Shown piece after piece: positions 48,286-57,116 of a stretch of DNA of 64,000 nt (its first letter is position 1; each line of letters opens with the position of its first letter). The notes under the pieces are model-generated. The model saw only the letters and a list, made by a program, of their open reading frames with translations. It was not told the DNA's origin and ran no database searches. The position numbers and the translations under genes were made by a program. The DNA is from Manganitrophus sp963718695 (GTDB lineage: Bacteria; Nitrospirota; Nitrospiria; SBBL01; Manganitrophaceae). The DNA lies in the NCBI GenBank assembly GCA_963718695.1, contig OY970371.1, forward strand, positions 4,526,001-4,590,000, given 5' to 3'.

Positions 48286-49761
48286 ATGAAGAGAATATTG
48301 GGCACAGAGACGGAGTTTGGAATTGCCTCCAAAAATTCTGAATCAATAGATCCTGTTTCGAATTCCATCTTTCTAATCAACAGCTACCCGTACCTTCCCT
48401 CCTCGTCTGCGTTTTGGGATTACGAGAATGAGAATCCCCTGCTCGACGCGCGCGGTTTCGAAGCCGATGGCGAACGCGAGCGACCCGGTCCGGAATATAA
48501 CCGTCTCCTCAACAAGCTTTTACCAAATGGCGGGCGGCTCTATGTCGACGGGGCGCATCCGGAATACTCAACCCCCGAGTGCACCAATGCGAGAGATCTG
48601 GTCGCTTTTGAAAAGGCCGGTGAGCGCATCCTGGAAACCTGCCTCGAAATGGCCAATCGGCTGAAGCCGGGCGAGAGTCGCTTTTCAATTTACAAAAATA
48701 ACACCGACAGCAAGGGGAACAGTTACGGCTACCACGAAAACTATTTGGTGGCGCGGGAAGTTCCTTTCGAAAAGATCGTGGCGCAGCTGACCCCCTTTTT
48801 GGTGACGCGTCAGGTGTTTGCGGGGGCAGGGAAGGTCGGCTCCGAGAATAAAACCGAGTCGGCTGCGTATCAAATTTCGCAGCGGGCCGACTTTTTTGAG
48901 GTCTGGGTCGACCTCAACACCATGGTTAAGCGGCCGATCATCAATACGCGTGATGAGCCGCACGCCGATACCGCCCGTTTCCGACGGCTGCACGTTATTG
49001 TCGGCGATGCCAATATGTCGGAGTTTTCCACCTATCTGAAGGTCGGCACCGCGGCGCTGGTGCTCGCGATGATTGAAGAGGGCCGGGAGGTGCAAGGGGT
49101 TGAGCTGGAGAACCCCGTCCGTGCGATCAAAGAGATCTCTCGCGATTTGACCTTGAAGAAAAAGATGAAGCTCTTGCGAGGGACGGAGTGGAGCGCCATT
49201 GAAATTCAGAGGGCCTACCTGGAACAAGCGGAGCTCCACTTTGCTCAGAGCGATGACCCGGTCACGCGCGATCTTCTTCAAAAATGGCGAACGGTTCTCG
49301 ATAAGCTTGCAGAAGATCCGATGCAGCTTTCACGGCAAATCGATTGGGTGATCAAAAAAGAGCTGATCGAATCGTACATGCAGCGGAAGGGGTGTGATTG
49401 GAGAGACCCCCGCGTTTCGATGATGGATCTCCAATATCATGATGTGACTCAAGGCAAAGGGTTGTACTATGCGCTGGAGCGGGGAAATTATGTCGAGCGC
49501 ATTGTTTCGGCCGACATCATTTCCGATGCGCAGAACAATCCGCCAGAGGATACGCGTGCCTTCTTCCGCGGGACCTGCCTCAAAAAGTTTCCGAAAGAGG
49601 TTTACGCGGCAAGCTGGAGCTCCATCTTGTTTGATATTGGAAACAGCAGTATCAAAAGGGTTCCTCTGATGGACCCTCTCAAGGGAACTCGCGCCCTGGT
49701 GGGGTCCTTGTTGGAAGGAGCCAGAACCATAGAGGAATTGCTCGCCATTATCGCAACATAA
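48286..49761 (+). CDS. dop: Depupylase Dop
   Basis: 491 residues of the carboxylate-amine/glutamine-synthetase-like fold. GTETEFGI starts the ATP site; the catalytic aspartate is D88 in YVDGAHPEYSTPE; a Dop-type insertion loop lies at about 21-65 (SYPYLPSSSAFWDYENENPL, DARGFEAD), absent from PafA. Dop removes Pup from substrates, and in organisms with Pup ending in Gln also deamidates it; here Pup already ends in Glu, so only depupylation should be needed. Homologous to pafA (51464-52831) and ordered as in Mycobacterium. Confidence 0.95.
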   Translation: MKRILGTETEFGIASKNSESIDPVSNSIFLINSYPYLPSSSAFWDYENENPLLDARGFEADGERERPGPEYNRLLNKLLPNGGRLYVDGAHPEYSTPECTNARDLVAFEKAGERILETCLEMANRLKPGESRFSIYKNNTDSKGNSYGYHENYLVAREVPFEKIVAQLTPFLVTRQVFAGAGKVGSENKTESAAYQISQRADFFEVWVDLNTMVKRPIINTRDEPHADTARFRRLHVIVGDANMSEFSTYLKVGTAALVLAMIEEGREVQGVELENPVRAIKEISRDLTLKKKMKLLRGTEWSAIEIQRAYLEQAELHFAQSDDPVTRDLLQKWRTVLDKLAEDPMQLSRQIDWVIKKELIESYMQRKGCDWRDPRVSMMDLQYHDVTQGKGLYYALERGNYVERIVSADIISDAQNNPPEDTRAFFRGTCLKKFPKEVYAASWSSILFDIGNSSIKRVPLMDPLKGTRALVGSLLEGARTIEELLAIIAT

Positions 49762-49771
49762 GGGGGTTTCA

Positions 49772-49972
49772 ATGGCAAAACAAGACAAAAAAAGAGAGAA
49801 GAAGAAAGAGTCTGATAAAAAAGACGAAGCGGTTGCCGCCAACCCGGAAGTTGTCGATAAAGGAAAAAAGATTAAGGAAGATTTGGATAAGCTCATGGAT
49901 GAAATTGACGACGTTCTGGAAGAAAACGCAGAAGAGTTTGTTAAAAATTATGTTCAAAAGGGAGGAGAATAG
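49772..49972 (+). CDS. pup: Prokaryotic ubiquitin-like protein Pup
   Basis: 66 residues, very rich in Lys, Glu and Asp and expected to be disordered. The C-terminal helix region DKLMDEIDDVLEENAEEFVK binds the ARC coiled coil, and the protein ends KGGE. The terminal Gly-Gly-Glu means the ligation-ready form is encoded directly and no Gln deamidation is required. The codons for GGE (GGAGGAGAA) also serve as the ribosome site for prcB, whose GTG overlaps the pup stop by one base. Confidence 0.96.
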   Translation: MAKQDKKREKKKESDKKDEAVAANPEVVDKGKKIKEDLDKLMDEIDDVLEENAEEFVKNYVQKGGE

Positions 49973-50769
49973 TGACCGAGTTCCGATTCCACGATCCGGG
50001 TTCCAGCTTCTACCAGCTACTCACCTCGCAACATCCTCAACTTTTACCCTCGCTTCCTGAGATCCTTCCTTCCGAAAAGAAAGATCTTGCTCAGATGGTC
50101 CCCCATGGAACGACCATCCTTGCGCTGCGGTATGCAGATGGGATAGTCATTGCGGGTGACCGAAGGGCCACGGAAGGATATTCAATTTCGGAACGTAGAA
50201 TCGAAAAAGTGCACAACGCCGATATGTACTCGGCTGTCGCAATTGCCGGGGCGGCCGGACCCGCCTTGGAGATGACACGCCTTTTCCGGATCGAGTTAGA
50301 ACATTACGAGAAGCTGGAGGGCGCCGAGCTCTCCATGGATGGTAAGGCGAACAAGCTGGCGCAAATGATCAAGGCAAATCTTCCAATGGCGGTTCAAGGA
50401 TTGGTCGTCGTCCCGATTTTTGCCGGTTACGACACCCGGCGCGCAGTCGGCCGGATCTTTAAGTATGATATCGCAGGCGGGCAGTATGAAGAAATCGAGT
50501 ATTATGCCATCGGTTCCGGCGGAAGAGATGCGCGGGGGACCTTGAAAAAAATTTACAAGAAAGATCTCGACCGAGAGAGCGCGGTTCAAGTTGCTCTGGA
50601 ATCGCTCTATGATGCAGCGGAAGCCGATGTTGCGACAGGCGGGCCCGATCTCATCCGTGGTATCTTCCCAACGATCAAGGCGATCAACGCACAAGGTATT
50701 TCGGACGTTCCGGATGACCAGATCAGAGGGCTTCTTGAAGAAATGATACGTCGACAGGGGGGAGGATAA
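49972..50769 (+). CDS. prcB: 20S proteasome beta subunit
   Basis: 265 residues, GTG start. A 46-residue propeptide ends at ...VPHG; the catalytic nucleophile is T47 (TTILALRYADGIVIAGD), exposed by autocleavage. Conserved D63 and K79-equivalent residues of the Ntn-hydrolase fold are visible in AGDRRATEG and ERRIEKV. It supplies the peptidase sites of the core particle. It begins one base inside pup and is followed after three bases by prcA. Confidence 0.96.
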   Translation: MTEFRFHDPGSSFYQLLTSQHPQLLPSLPEILPSEKKDLAQMVPHGTTILALRYADGIVIAGDRRATEGYSISERRIEKVHNADMYSAVAIAGAAGPALEMTRLFRIELEHYEKLEGAELSMDGKANKLAQMIKANLPMAVQGLVVVPIFAGYDTRRAVGRIFKYDIAGGQYEEIEYYAIGSGGRDARGTLKKIYKKDLDRESAVQVALESLYDAAEADVATGGPDLIRGIFPTIKAINAQGISDVPDDQIRGLLEEMIRRQGGG

Positions 50770-50772
50770 ACG

Positions 50773-51450
50773 GTGGCATTGCCATATTATGTTTCACCTG
50801 AACAGGTGATGCAGGACAAGGCGGAATACGCCAAAAAAGGAATTTCCAGGGGCAGATCGATCATTGCGATAGAATATGACAAGGGAATTCTCCTTGTTGC
50901 AGATAATCCGAGCTCATTGAGCAAAATCTCGGAGATCTACGACAAAATCGCCTTTGCCGGAGCGGGGAAATACAGCGAATTCGAGAATTTGAGAAAAGCC
51001 GGCATTCGGCACGCCGACATGAAGGGTTATCTTTACAGTCGAGACGATGTGACCGGTAAGTCGCTGGCCAATTCCTACTCACAGTCGCTCGGAACGATTT
51101 TCAGTCAGGAGCTGAAACCGTTGGAAGTGGAGATCTTGGTCGTAGAGGTCGGCAGCGCGACGGAAGAAAACGAAATGTATCGGATCTCCTTTGACGGCAG
51201 TATCTTTGATGAGACGGGGTTTACCGCCATCGGAGGCAAATCGGAGGCGCTCATCACTTATCTGAAAAGCCGGTACAATCTTTCTCCCTTAAAGGATGCT
51301 TTACGCCTCTCGGTCGATGCGCTCGAAGCAGGGTATAACCAGACAACGACGCCGGAAGGTTTGGAGGTGGCGGTTTTAGACCGCGATCGCACGGGCCGGA
51401 CCTTCCAACGACTTGGAACGAAAGAGTTAACGGACTATCTGCGTAAATAA
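50773..51450 (+). CDS. prcA: 20S proteasome alpha subunit
   Basis: 225 residues, GTG start. The N-terminal YYVSPEQVMQDKAEYAKKGI is the alpha-subunit gating segment and helix; ISRGRSIIAIEYDKGILLVADN and SLSKISEIYDKIAFAGAGKYSEF follow. No N-terminal catalytic threonine. Alpha rings gate the chamber and bind the HbYX tail of ARC. A 13-base gap leads to pafA. Confidence 0.95.
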   Translation: MALPYYVSPEQVMQDKAEYAKKGISRGRSIIAIEYDKGILLVADNPSSLSKISEIYDKIAFAGAGKYSEFENLRKAGIRHADMKGYLYSRDDVTGKSLANSYSQSLGTIFSQELKPLEVEILVVEVGSATEENEMYRISFDGSIFDETGFTAIGGKSEALITYLKSRYNLSPLKDALRLSVDALEAGYNQTTTPEGLEVAVLDRDRTGRTFQRLGTKELTDYLRK

Positions 51451-51463
51451 AGTTTAGGTAAAA

Positions 51464-52831
51464 ATGAAGAATAGAATCTTTGGCCTTGAAAATGAGTATG
51501 GATTGATCTTCTCTCCCAACGGAAAAGTTTATCTTCCGATGGAGAAGATTTTGGGTTATATCTTCGAGGGGCTTATTCCAAATAGTTGGCCGTCGAATGC
51601 CTTTTTGGTGAACGGCGCTCGTTTCTATCAAGACACCGGCTGTCATCCGGAATATTCGACCCCCGAATGCGATAACGTCTTCGACCTGGTTGTCCACGAT
51701 AAGGCAGGGGAGCGTCTTTTAGAATCGTGTCTTCCGATTGCAGAGAAACGTCTGAAAGAAGAAGGTCTCTCCGGCGAGATTTACATTTTTAAGAACAACA
51801 CCGATTCGATGGGGAATACGTATGGCTGTCATGAAAATTATCTCATGCGCCGCGATCTCGATTTCTGGAAAGTGACGGAGCAGCTGATTCCTTTCTTTGT
51901 GACCCGGCAGATTTACAGCGGTTCGGGAAAGGTCCTCAAGGTCTCCGGGAAAAGCCACTACTTCATCTCACAGCGGGCCCAACATATTCATGAGAAGACC
52001 TCTTCTTCAACCACCTCTTCCAGAAGCATCATCAATACGCGGGATGAACCCCATGCCGACGCGGAAAAATACCGGCGGCTTCATATTATCGTCGGCGACT
52101 CCAACATGTCGGAGTACGCGACCTATTTGAAGGTCGGAACGACGGCGCTGGTTCTCTCGATGATTGAAGAAGGGTTCAATGTGGTGGGATTAGAGCTGGA
52201 AGATCCGGTCAAGGCGATGCGGGAGATCTCGCGCGATCTGACGATGAAGAAGCGTGTTCGTCTGGAAGGCGGAAAAGAAATGACCGCCATCGAAATACAG
52301 CGGATTTATCTCGAGAAGGCCAAGGAGTATGTCGCCTCGGAAGACGAAGATGAGGTCAGCTACGACATCCTGGAGCGATGGGAGTATGTTCTCAATGAGC
52401 TCGAAGAAGACCCCAACCGTCTCTCTCGCGAGTTGGACTGGGTCATCAAAAAAGAGTTGATCGGCTCCTACATGGAGAGAAAAGGGTGCGGTTGGGACGA
52501 TGCCCGTGTGGCGATGATGGATCTGCAATATCACGACGTCAATCAGAACCGGGGCCTCTACTCGCTTTTATGCCGGCAAGATATGGTCGAGCGAATTGCA
52601 ACCGAGGAGGATATCCAAAGGGCGATCCAGTCCCCTCCGCAAACGACGCGGGCGAAAGTTCGGGGTGATTTCATCCGGTTTGCCAAAGAAAAAAATCGCT
52701 CCTACACCGTCGATTGGACTTACCTCAAGTTGAATGGATACTGGGAAGAGACCATTCTTTGCATGGATCCCTTCTGTTCCGCCAACCAACGTGTGAAGGA
52801 ACTCATTGCCGCTGCAGCGCCTCCTAAATAG
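51464..52831 (+). CDS. pafA: Pup ligase PafA
   Basis: 455 residues. FGLENEYGLIF opens the ATP site; the catalytic aspartate is D57 in YQDTGCHPEYSTPE; IYIFKNNTDSMGNTYGCHEN and INTRDEPHADAEKYRRLHII follow, as in Mycobacterium PafA. The Dop-type N-terminal loop is missing, separating it from dop. It ligates Pup's C-terminal glutamate to substrate lysines. Its last 26 bases overlap the M23 peptidase gene. Confidence 0.96.
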   Translation: MKNRIFGLENEYGLIFSPNGKVYLPMEKILGYIFEGLIPNSWPSNAFLVNGARFYQDTGCHPEYSTPECDNVFDLVVHDKAGERLLESCLPIAEKRLKEEGLSGEIYIFKNNTDSMGNTYGCHENYLMRRDLDFWKVTEQLIPFFVTRQIYSGSGKVLKVSGKSHYFISQRAQHIHEKTSSSTTSSRSIINTRDEPHADAEKYRRLHIIVGDSNMSEYATYLKVGTTALVLSMIEEGFNVVGLELEDPVKAMREISRDLTMKKRVRLEGGKEMTAIEIQRIYLEKAKEYVASEDEDEVSYDILERWEYVLNELEEDPNRLSRELDWVIKKELIGSYMERKGCGWDDARVAMMDLQYHDVNQNRGLYSLLCRQDMVERIATEEDIQRAIQSPPQTTRAKVRGDFIRFAKEKNRSYTVDWTYLKLNGYWEETILCMDPFCSANQRVKELIAAAAPPK

Positions 52832-53687
52832 TCCGGTCCGGACGGTTACTTTTTTCTTAATCCTTTTCCTTTACTTCCTCTCGATACCGCTCCAAGCGCA
52901 GGAAACAGCCACGCCGATTCAGGTGAAGCAAGGGGAGATCGCCCTGATCACGCTTACACTTGAATCGGACATCCCCTTGGTGATGGGGAAGTTTTTGGAT
53001 CATCCAATCTCATTTTTCAAGAAAAACACGAACGAGTATGCTGCGATCATTGGGATTGACCTCGACCAGCCTGTCGGTCGGCAGACCCTTGGGGTTACCT
53101 GGAAGAGAGGAGAATCGACCGATCGCCGGGAGATACCAATCGAGGTCGTCTCTGCGTCATTTGGTACCCAGACGCTGAAGCTTCCAAAGGGAATGGTCGA
53201 TTTGGATCCCCTGACCCTGGCACGGGTTGAAAAGGAACAGGCTCGGATGAGGGAGATCTTCAATAAGAGTGCCGATCAGAAGTTGTGGGAAGAGGCATTT
53301 ATTGTTCCGACTGTGGGAAAGGTGGCCGGGACGTTCGGTCTTCGGCGGATCATGAACGGTCAGCCGAGAAATCCTCACACAGGGGAGGATATCACCGCCC
53401 CGCTCGGCGCTCCGGTCCTGGCTTCAAACGGAGGCAAGGTCATCCTCGTCGGAGATTTCTACTTTAACGGACAATCCGTCATTATTGATCATGGTCTCGG
53501 TCTTTTTAGCATGTATTTTCATCTCTCTGAGACGGCGGTTAAAGAGGGAGAGACAGTAACAAAAGGACAAGCAATCGGATCGGTCGGGCAGTCGGGCCGG
53601 GCGACCGGTCCTCATCTTCACTGGGGGGTGCGGCTCAATGGGGCGCGCGTGAATCCCTTTTCTTTGATAGAAAAGAAGCTCGGCTGA
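52806..53687 (+). CDS. M23-family metallopeptidase
   Basis: 293 residues from a TTG inside the pafA 3' end. Signal peptide of about 30 residues (TFFLILFLYFLSIPLQ). N-terminal beta domain about 38-120, a helical linker (LARVEKEQARMREIF), then the LytM domain with Zn ligands H191 and D195 (HTGED) and H270-L-H272 (HLHWG). Such enzymes cut peptidoglycan cross-bridges or act as EnvC-type regulators; the full ligand set suggests activity. Immediate overlap with pafA puts it in the proteasome transcript. Confidence 0.88.
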   Translation: MPLQRLLNSPVRTVTFFLILFLYFLSIPLQAQETATPIQVKQGEIALITLTLESDIPLVMGKFLDHPISFFKKNTNEYAAIIGIDLDQPVGRQTLGVTWKRGESTDRREIPIEVVSASFGTQTLKLPKGMVDLDPLTLARVEKEQARMREIFNKSADQKLWEEAFIVPTVGKVAGTFGLRRIMNGQPRNPHTGEDITAPLGAPVLASNGGKVILVGDFYFNGQSVIIDHGLGLFSMYFHLSETAVKEGETVTKGQAIGSVGQSGRATGPHLHWGVRLNGARVNPFSLIEKKLG

Positions 53688-53760
53688 TCCGGCACGGCGC
53701 GCTACATTCTCTATAAGGGTTCAATATGCTGAACCCTTACTCCATCTTTCGGGGGTTCTG

Positions 53761-54321
53761 ATGTTGGATAGCGGTATTCCTGAAAACCATCCACTTCGTC
53801 TTCATTTCCTCATCCTCACTGAAAAGAGCTTTCACCAGACACTGAATTGGTCCGATCCGGTCGTCACTGAATATATTTCGAATCTTCTTCTTTATTTCAC
53901 CCGAACCGATTGTCTTTATGCGATTCGGAACAGCCAGGGGAATCGAATCGATACGGTCGCTGAAATGTTGATGGAAGGAGATATCCTGCTCCGGGCCAAG
54001 ACCATTGAGCGCGAGTGGGAAGTTCACCGACATATTGGCGATTATACGTTGTTCATGAGCGGGCTCTTCCCCGAGTATCTGAAGCGGTTAAGATCCGGGA
54101 AGAAAATCGAGCACCCCGATTTTCTGATCGATTATGTGAGGGTCGGCAAGAAGTCGTATCGGCGGGCGGCCGAGTTCAACTACGGTCGATTTAAAGAGTG
54201 GACCCCCCTCTACCGGAAGCTTGCCGAGCACTTTGAAATGTGTATTGCAGGATTAGGTTTGATTCGTGAGGAGTTGGATCGTTCGAGAGAATGGCAGTCC
54301 AAAAAGCAAATCCTAAGCTGA
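53761..54321 (+). CDS. Conserved protein of unknown function
   Basis: 186 residues, not recognised. Mostly helical and soluble: LHFLILTEKSFHQTLNWSDP, VTEYISNLLLYFTRTDCLYA, HIGDYTLFMSGLFPEYLKRL. No signal peptide, membrane segment or nucleotide motif. The next gene, a PilZ protein, follows after three bases, so the two are likely co-expressed. Confidence 0.75.
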   Translation: MLDSGIPENHPLRLHFLILTEKSFHQTLNWSDPVVTEYISNLLLYFTRTDCLYAIRNSQGNRIDTVAEMLMEGDILLRAKTIEREWEVHRHIGDYTLFMSGLFPEYLKRLRSGKKIEHPDFLIDYVRVGKKSYRRAAEFNYGRFKEWTPLYRKLAEHFEMCIAGLGLIREELDRSREWQSKKQILS

Positions 54322-54324
54322 GAC

Positions 54325-54648
54325 ATGGAGAAAAGAGGAAAGAAACGAGTCCTGAAGCGGCTGTCCGTCCGGTTTGGCGTTCAAAAGCCGGACCACACTG
54401 CTTTTACCCATGATCTCTCCTCATCCGGCTTTTTTCTCAAAACCACCACTGTTTTCGCCCCGAACACGCGGCTTCAAATTGAGCTGACCCTGCCCGATGA
54501 AAAGGTGATTCACGTTCGCGGCATCGTCATGTGGGCGAAGCGAATCCCCCCCGCCTTTAACCGAATGATCCAAAAACATGGAATGGGAATCCATCTTTTT
54601 GACATTCCGGATGAGTACAAGGCGCTCATTGAGCGCCTACAACTCTAA
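54325..54648 (+). CDS. PilZ-domain protein
   Basis: 107 residues. The PilZ c-di-GMP motifs appear as the basic RGKKRVLKRLSVRF start and the DLSSSGFFLKT strand (Dx[S/A]xxG), then a barrel ending with GMGIHLFDIP. The domain occupies the entire protein, so it may act as a c-di-GMP-sensing adaptor. It follows the unknown gene at 53761 and converges with the SurA_N gene. Confidence 0.88.
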   Translation: MEKRGKKRVLKRLSVRFGVQKPDHTAFTHDLSSSGFFLKTTTVFAPNTRLQIELTLPDEKVIHVRGIVMWAKRIPPAFNRMIQKHGMGIHLFDIPDEYKALIERLQL

Positions 54649-54715
54649 TCTTCTCGATTTTCAAAAAAGGAGATCATAGCCCGTTTAGGGGAGATGAACA
54701 GGTCATCCGAAAAAT

Positions 54716-55387
54716 TTAGAGGAGTTCTTCCTTCACATTGATGGAGGCCTTCTCACGAAGAGCGAGGGTGTATGCGTTCAAGGCCCTCTGCTTCTTTTGA
54801 AAGAGCAGGTCGGAGACGGCCCGGTCCGGGTCGGGGTTGGCGGGGTTGCTCTTCTTTGCTTCTTCTTCCTCGGAGGGGGTCAGCGCAACAGATTCTTTCA
54901 CAAGCGCCTTTACTTTTTCAACCAGCAGCTCATCTCGATGTTGCCGTTCGAAGCCTTCGGGGGTATAATGCTCTAAGGCGAGGATGCGGCGATAAAGCTC
55001 CGGATCGAATTTGCCCTCTTTCTGAAAGCCGGGTAGCTCGGTGATGGAGCGCTTCAGTTCCTCATCGCTCACCACAAGTTTCATCCGACGCGCCTCCTGC
55101 AGCCAGAGCTTTCGATCGACGAGTTCATCGATCACCCGCTTTCGGAGGTCTTTATCATCGAACTTATCTTGGAAGATTTCCCGGTAGAAATTAGACGCGT
55201 TTTGGTAGGCGCGCTGATACTCTTCAATGGAGACGGACGCGCGATCCACCTTGGCGACGGCATTGCTTTCGGTCTGCTCAAAGCCCCACCATCCCATGGT
55301 GAGTGTAAACGTCACCGCAAGCGCACCCATAAAAAGCCGAAAGAACCAGGGATTTTCGATCGCCCCTTTGCGAATGATCTTTAGCAA
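54716..55387 (-). CDS. SurA N-terminal-type periplasmic chaperone-like protein
   Basis: 223 residues from a TTG at 55387 chosen for the perfect AAGGAGG five bases upstream; longer frames upstream lack a ribosome site. One N-terminal membrane helix (FFRLFMGALAVTFTLTMGWW, about 16-36), then a SurA/PpiD N-terminal chaperone fold (VSIEEYQRAYQNASNFYREI, RKRVIDELVDRKLWLQEARR). The parvulin PPIase domain is missing: the usual insertion point is followed directly by the C-terminal helix. It may be a PpiD-like membrane-anchored chaperone without isomerase activity. Confidence 0.8.
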   Translation of the reverse strand: MLKIIRKGAIENPWFFRLFMGALAVTFTLTMGWWGFEQTESNAVAKVDRASVSIEEYQRAYQNASNFYREIFQDKFDDKDLRKRVIDELVDRKLWLQEARRMKLVVSDEELKRSITELPGFQKEGKFDPELYRRILALEHYTPEGFERQHRDELLVEKVKALVKESVALTPSEEEEAKKSNPANPDPDRAVSDLLFQKKQRALNAYTLALREKASINVKEELL

Positions 55388-55511
55388 GTTATCCTCCTTG
55401 TTGCGGAGGCTTAGGATAACATCAGTCTGTGTAAAAAGCAACCCGTTGGACAGAGGCAGCGACAATTTTCTTAAACATTTTTAAATTTTTGATGTATAAT
55501 GGCATCTATTT

Positions 55512-55991
55512 ATGACTGGACGAAAGGTCCTCGTGTTGACGGAGCTGGGTGAGGAGGTAGCAGGTTCTTGGGTATACCCCAAAGCGAGTGTCCTCCATCG
55601 GTTTATCGCAAAGTTCCTCGATTTATTGGTTGTCGCCGCGATCTATGAAGTGCCGCTTCGAATCAGCTTTTTGGCAGGGCTTTCCTACCTTTTGATTGCA
55701 GACGGTTTCGCTGAAGGAAGAAGTATCGGAAAACAGCTGATCGGCCTTCAGATCATTACTCCTGCAACGCGAAAAAAGGCGTCCTTCAAGGAATCGATCA
55801 TCCGTAATTTCCCACTGGCGATTGCCTATTTATTTTTTTACCTTCCTTACATCGGTTGGTTGTTCTCATTGACGGTTATCGGTTTTGAAGCGCTCTTAAT
55901 GATCGGCAATCCGAAAGGGTTGCGGGTTGGGGATGAACTGGCGAAGACGCAGGTGTTGGATCACGCTGCCTTCGAATCTTTAGAAAAATAA
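55512..55991 (+). CDS. RDD-family membrane protein
   Basis: 159 residues. HRFIAKFLDLLVVAAIYEVP and GRSIGKQLIGLQII carry the R-D-D-like pattern; two or three hydrophobic segments at about 30-62 and 95-130. RDD proteins are small membrane proteins of unknown or transport-related function. A TATAAT lies at 55495-55500 with a weak -35 (TTAAAC, 55471-55476). Eleven bases separate it from mreB. Confidence 0.85.
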   Translation: MTGRKVLVLTELGEEVAGSWVYPKASVLHRFIAKFLDLLVVAAIYEVPLRISFLAGLSYLLIADGFAEGRSIGKQLIGLQIITPATRKKASFKESIIRNFPLAIAYLFFYLPYIGWLFSLTVIGFEALLMIGNPKGLRVGDELAKTQVLDHAAFESLEK

Positions 55992-56001
55992 TGAGGGGAT
56001 A

Positions 56002-57036
56002 ATGGGACTGACAAGCAGCATCTTGGGATGGTTTTCAAACGATTTGGCCATTGATCTGGGGACCGCCAACACACTGGTCTACGTGAAGGGCAAAGGAATC
56101 GTCATCAACGAGCCTTCTGTCGTGGCGATTGAGCGCAAATCGGGAAAAGTGGTCGCGATCGGGGCGGAGGCGAAGAAGATGCTGGGGCGCACCCCCGGAA
56201 ACATCGTCGCCATTCGGCCGATGAAAGACGGCGTGATCGCCGATTTTGAGATTGCCGAGAAGATGCTGAATCACTTCATCAAGAAGGCGCACAATCGGAA
56301 CACCTTCGTCCGCCCCCGGGTGATCATCGGGGTTCCTTCGCGGGTCACGCAGGTGGAGCAGCGGGCGGTGCGCGACTCCGCGGAGCTGGCGGGGGCGCGC
56401 GAGGTTTATCTGATCGAGCAGCCGATCGCCGCGGCCATCGGCGCGGGGCTTCCGATTGCCGAGCCTTCCGGAAACATGGTGGTCGATATCGGCGGCGGCA
56501 CGACCGACATCGCCGTCATCTCGCTGGCCGGCATCGTCTACTCGGAATCGGTGAAGGTGGCGGGGGATAAGATGGACGACGCCATCGTCAACTACATCAA
56601 GCGAAAGTATAATCTTCTGATCGGAGATCATATGGCCGAGCAGATCAAGTTCGAGATCGGCTCCGCTTATCCGTTGGAAGAAAAGAAGACGTATATGATC
56701 AAAGGAAGAGATCTGATTTCCGGGATTCCGAAGACGCTTGTGATCGATGATGGCGAAATCCGGGAGGCCTTGGCCGAGCCGATCTCCGCGATCGTCAATG
56801 CGATCAAGGTGGCGCTGGAGAACACCCCTCCGGAGTTGGCGGGGGACATTATCGACCGCGGGATCGTTTTGACCGGTGGGGGATCGCTTTTGCGTGGAAT
56901 GGATATCCGCCTGCGTGAAGAAACAAACCTTCCGATTATCACCGTGGACAATCCATTAAATACCGTGGCGCTGGGAACGGGAAAGGCGCTCGATCAGCTG
57001 AGTCTCCTCCGACGGATTTCGATCGCCTCGCAGTAA
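56002..57036 (+). CDS. mreB: Rod-shape-determining actin MreB
   Basis: 344 residues. Phosphate 1 LAIDLGTANTLVYVKGKGIV, phosphate 2 VVDIGGGTTDIAVISL near 162-177, adenosine motif VLTGGGSLLRGMD near 292-304. MreB filaments follow membrane curvature and position the elongasome. It is separated from mreC by 80 bases and heads the rod-shape operon with the RDD gene. Confidence 0.98.
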   Translation: MGLTSSILGWFSNDLAIDLGTANTLVYVKGKGIVINEPSVVAIERKSGKVVAIGAEAKKMLGRTPGNIVAIRPMKDGVIADFEIAEKMLNHFIKKAHNRNTFVRPRVIIGVPSRVTQVEQRAVRDSAELAGAREVYLIEQPIAAAIGAGLPIAEPSGNMVVDIGGGTTDIAVISLAGIVYSESVKVAGDKMDDAIVNYIKRKYNLLIGDHMAEQIKFEIGSAYPLEEKKTYMIKGRDLISGIPKTLVIDDGEIREALAEPISAIVNAIKVALENTPPELAGDIIDRGIVLTGGGSLLRGMDIRLREETNLPIITVDNPLNTVALGTGKALDQLSLLRRISIASQ

Positions 57037-57116
57037 CGGGTGAGCGTGGGCGCTTTCTATCCAGGAAAGGCACCATCGTTTAGGAGGATTTTTCGATCGC
57101 ACAGCTAGGTCAGCGG

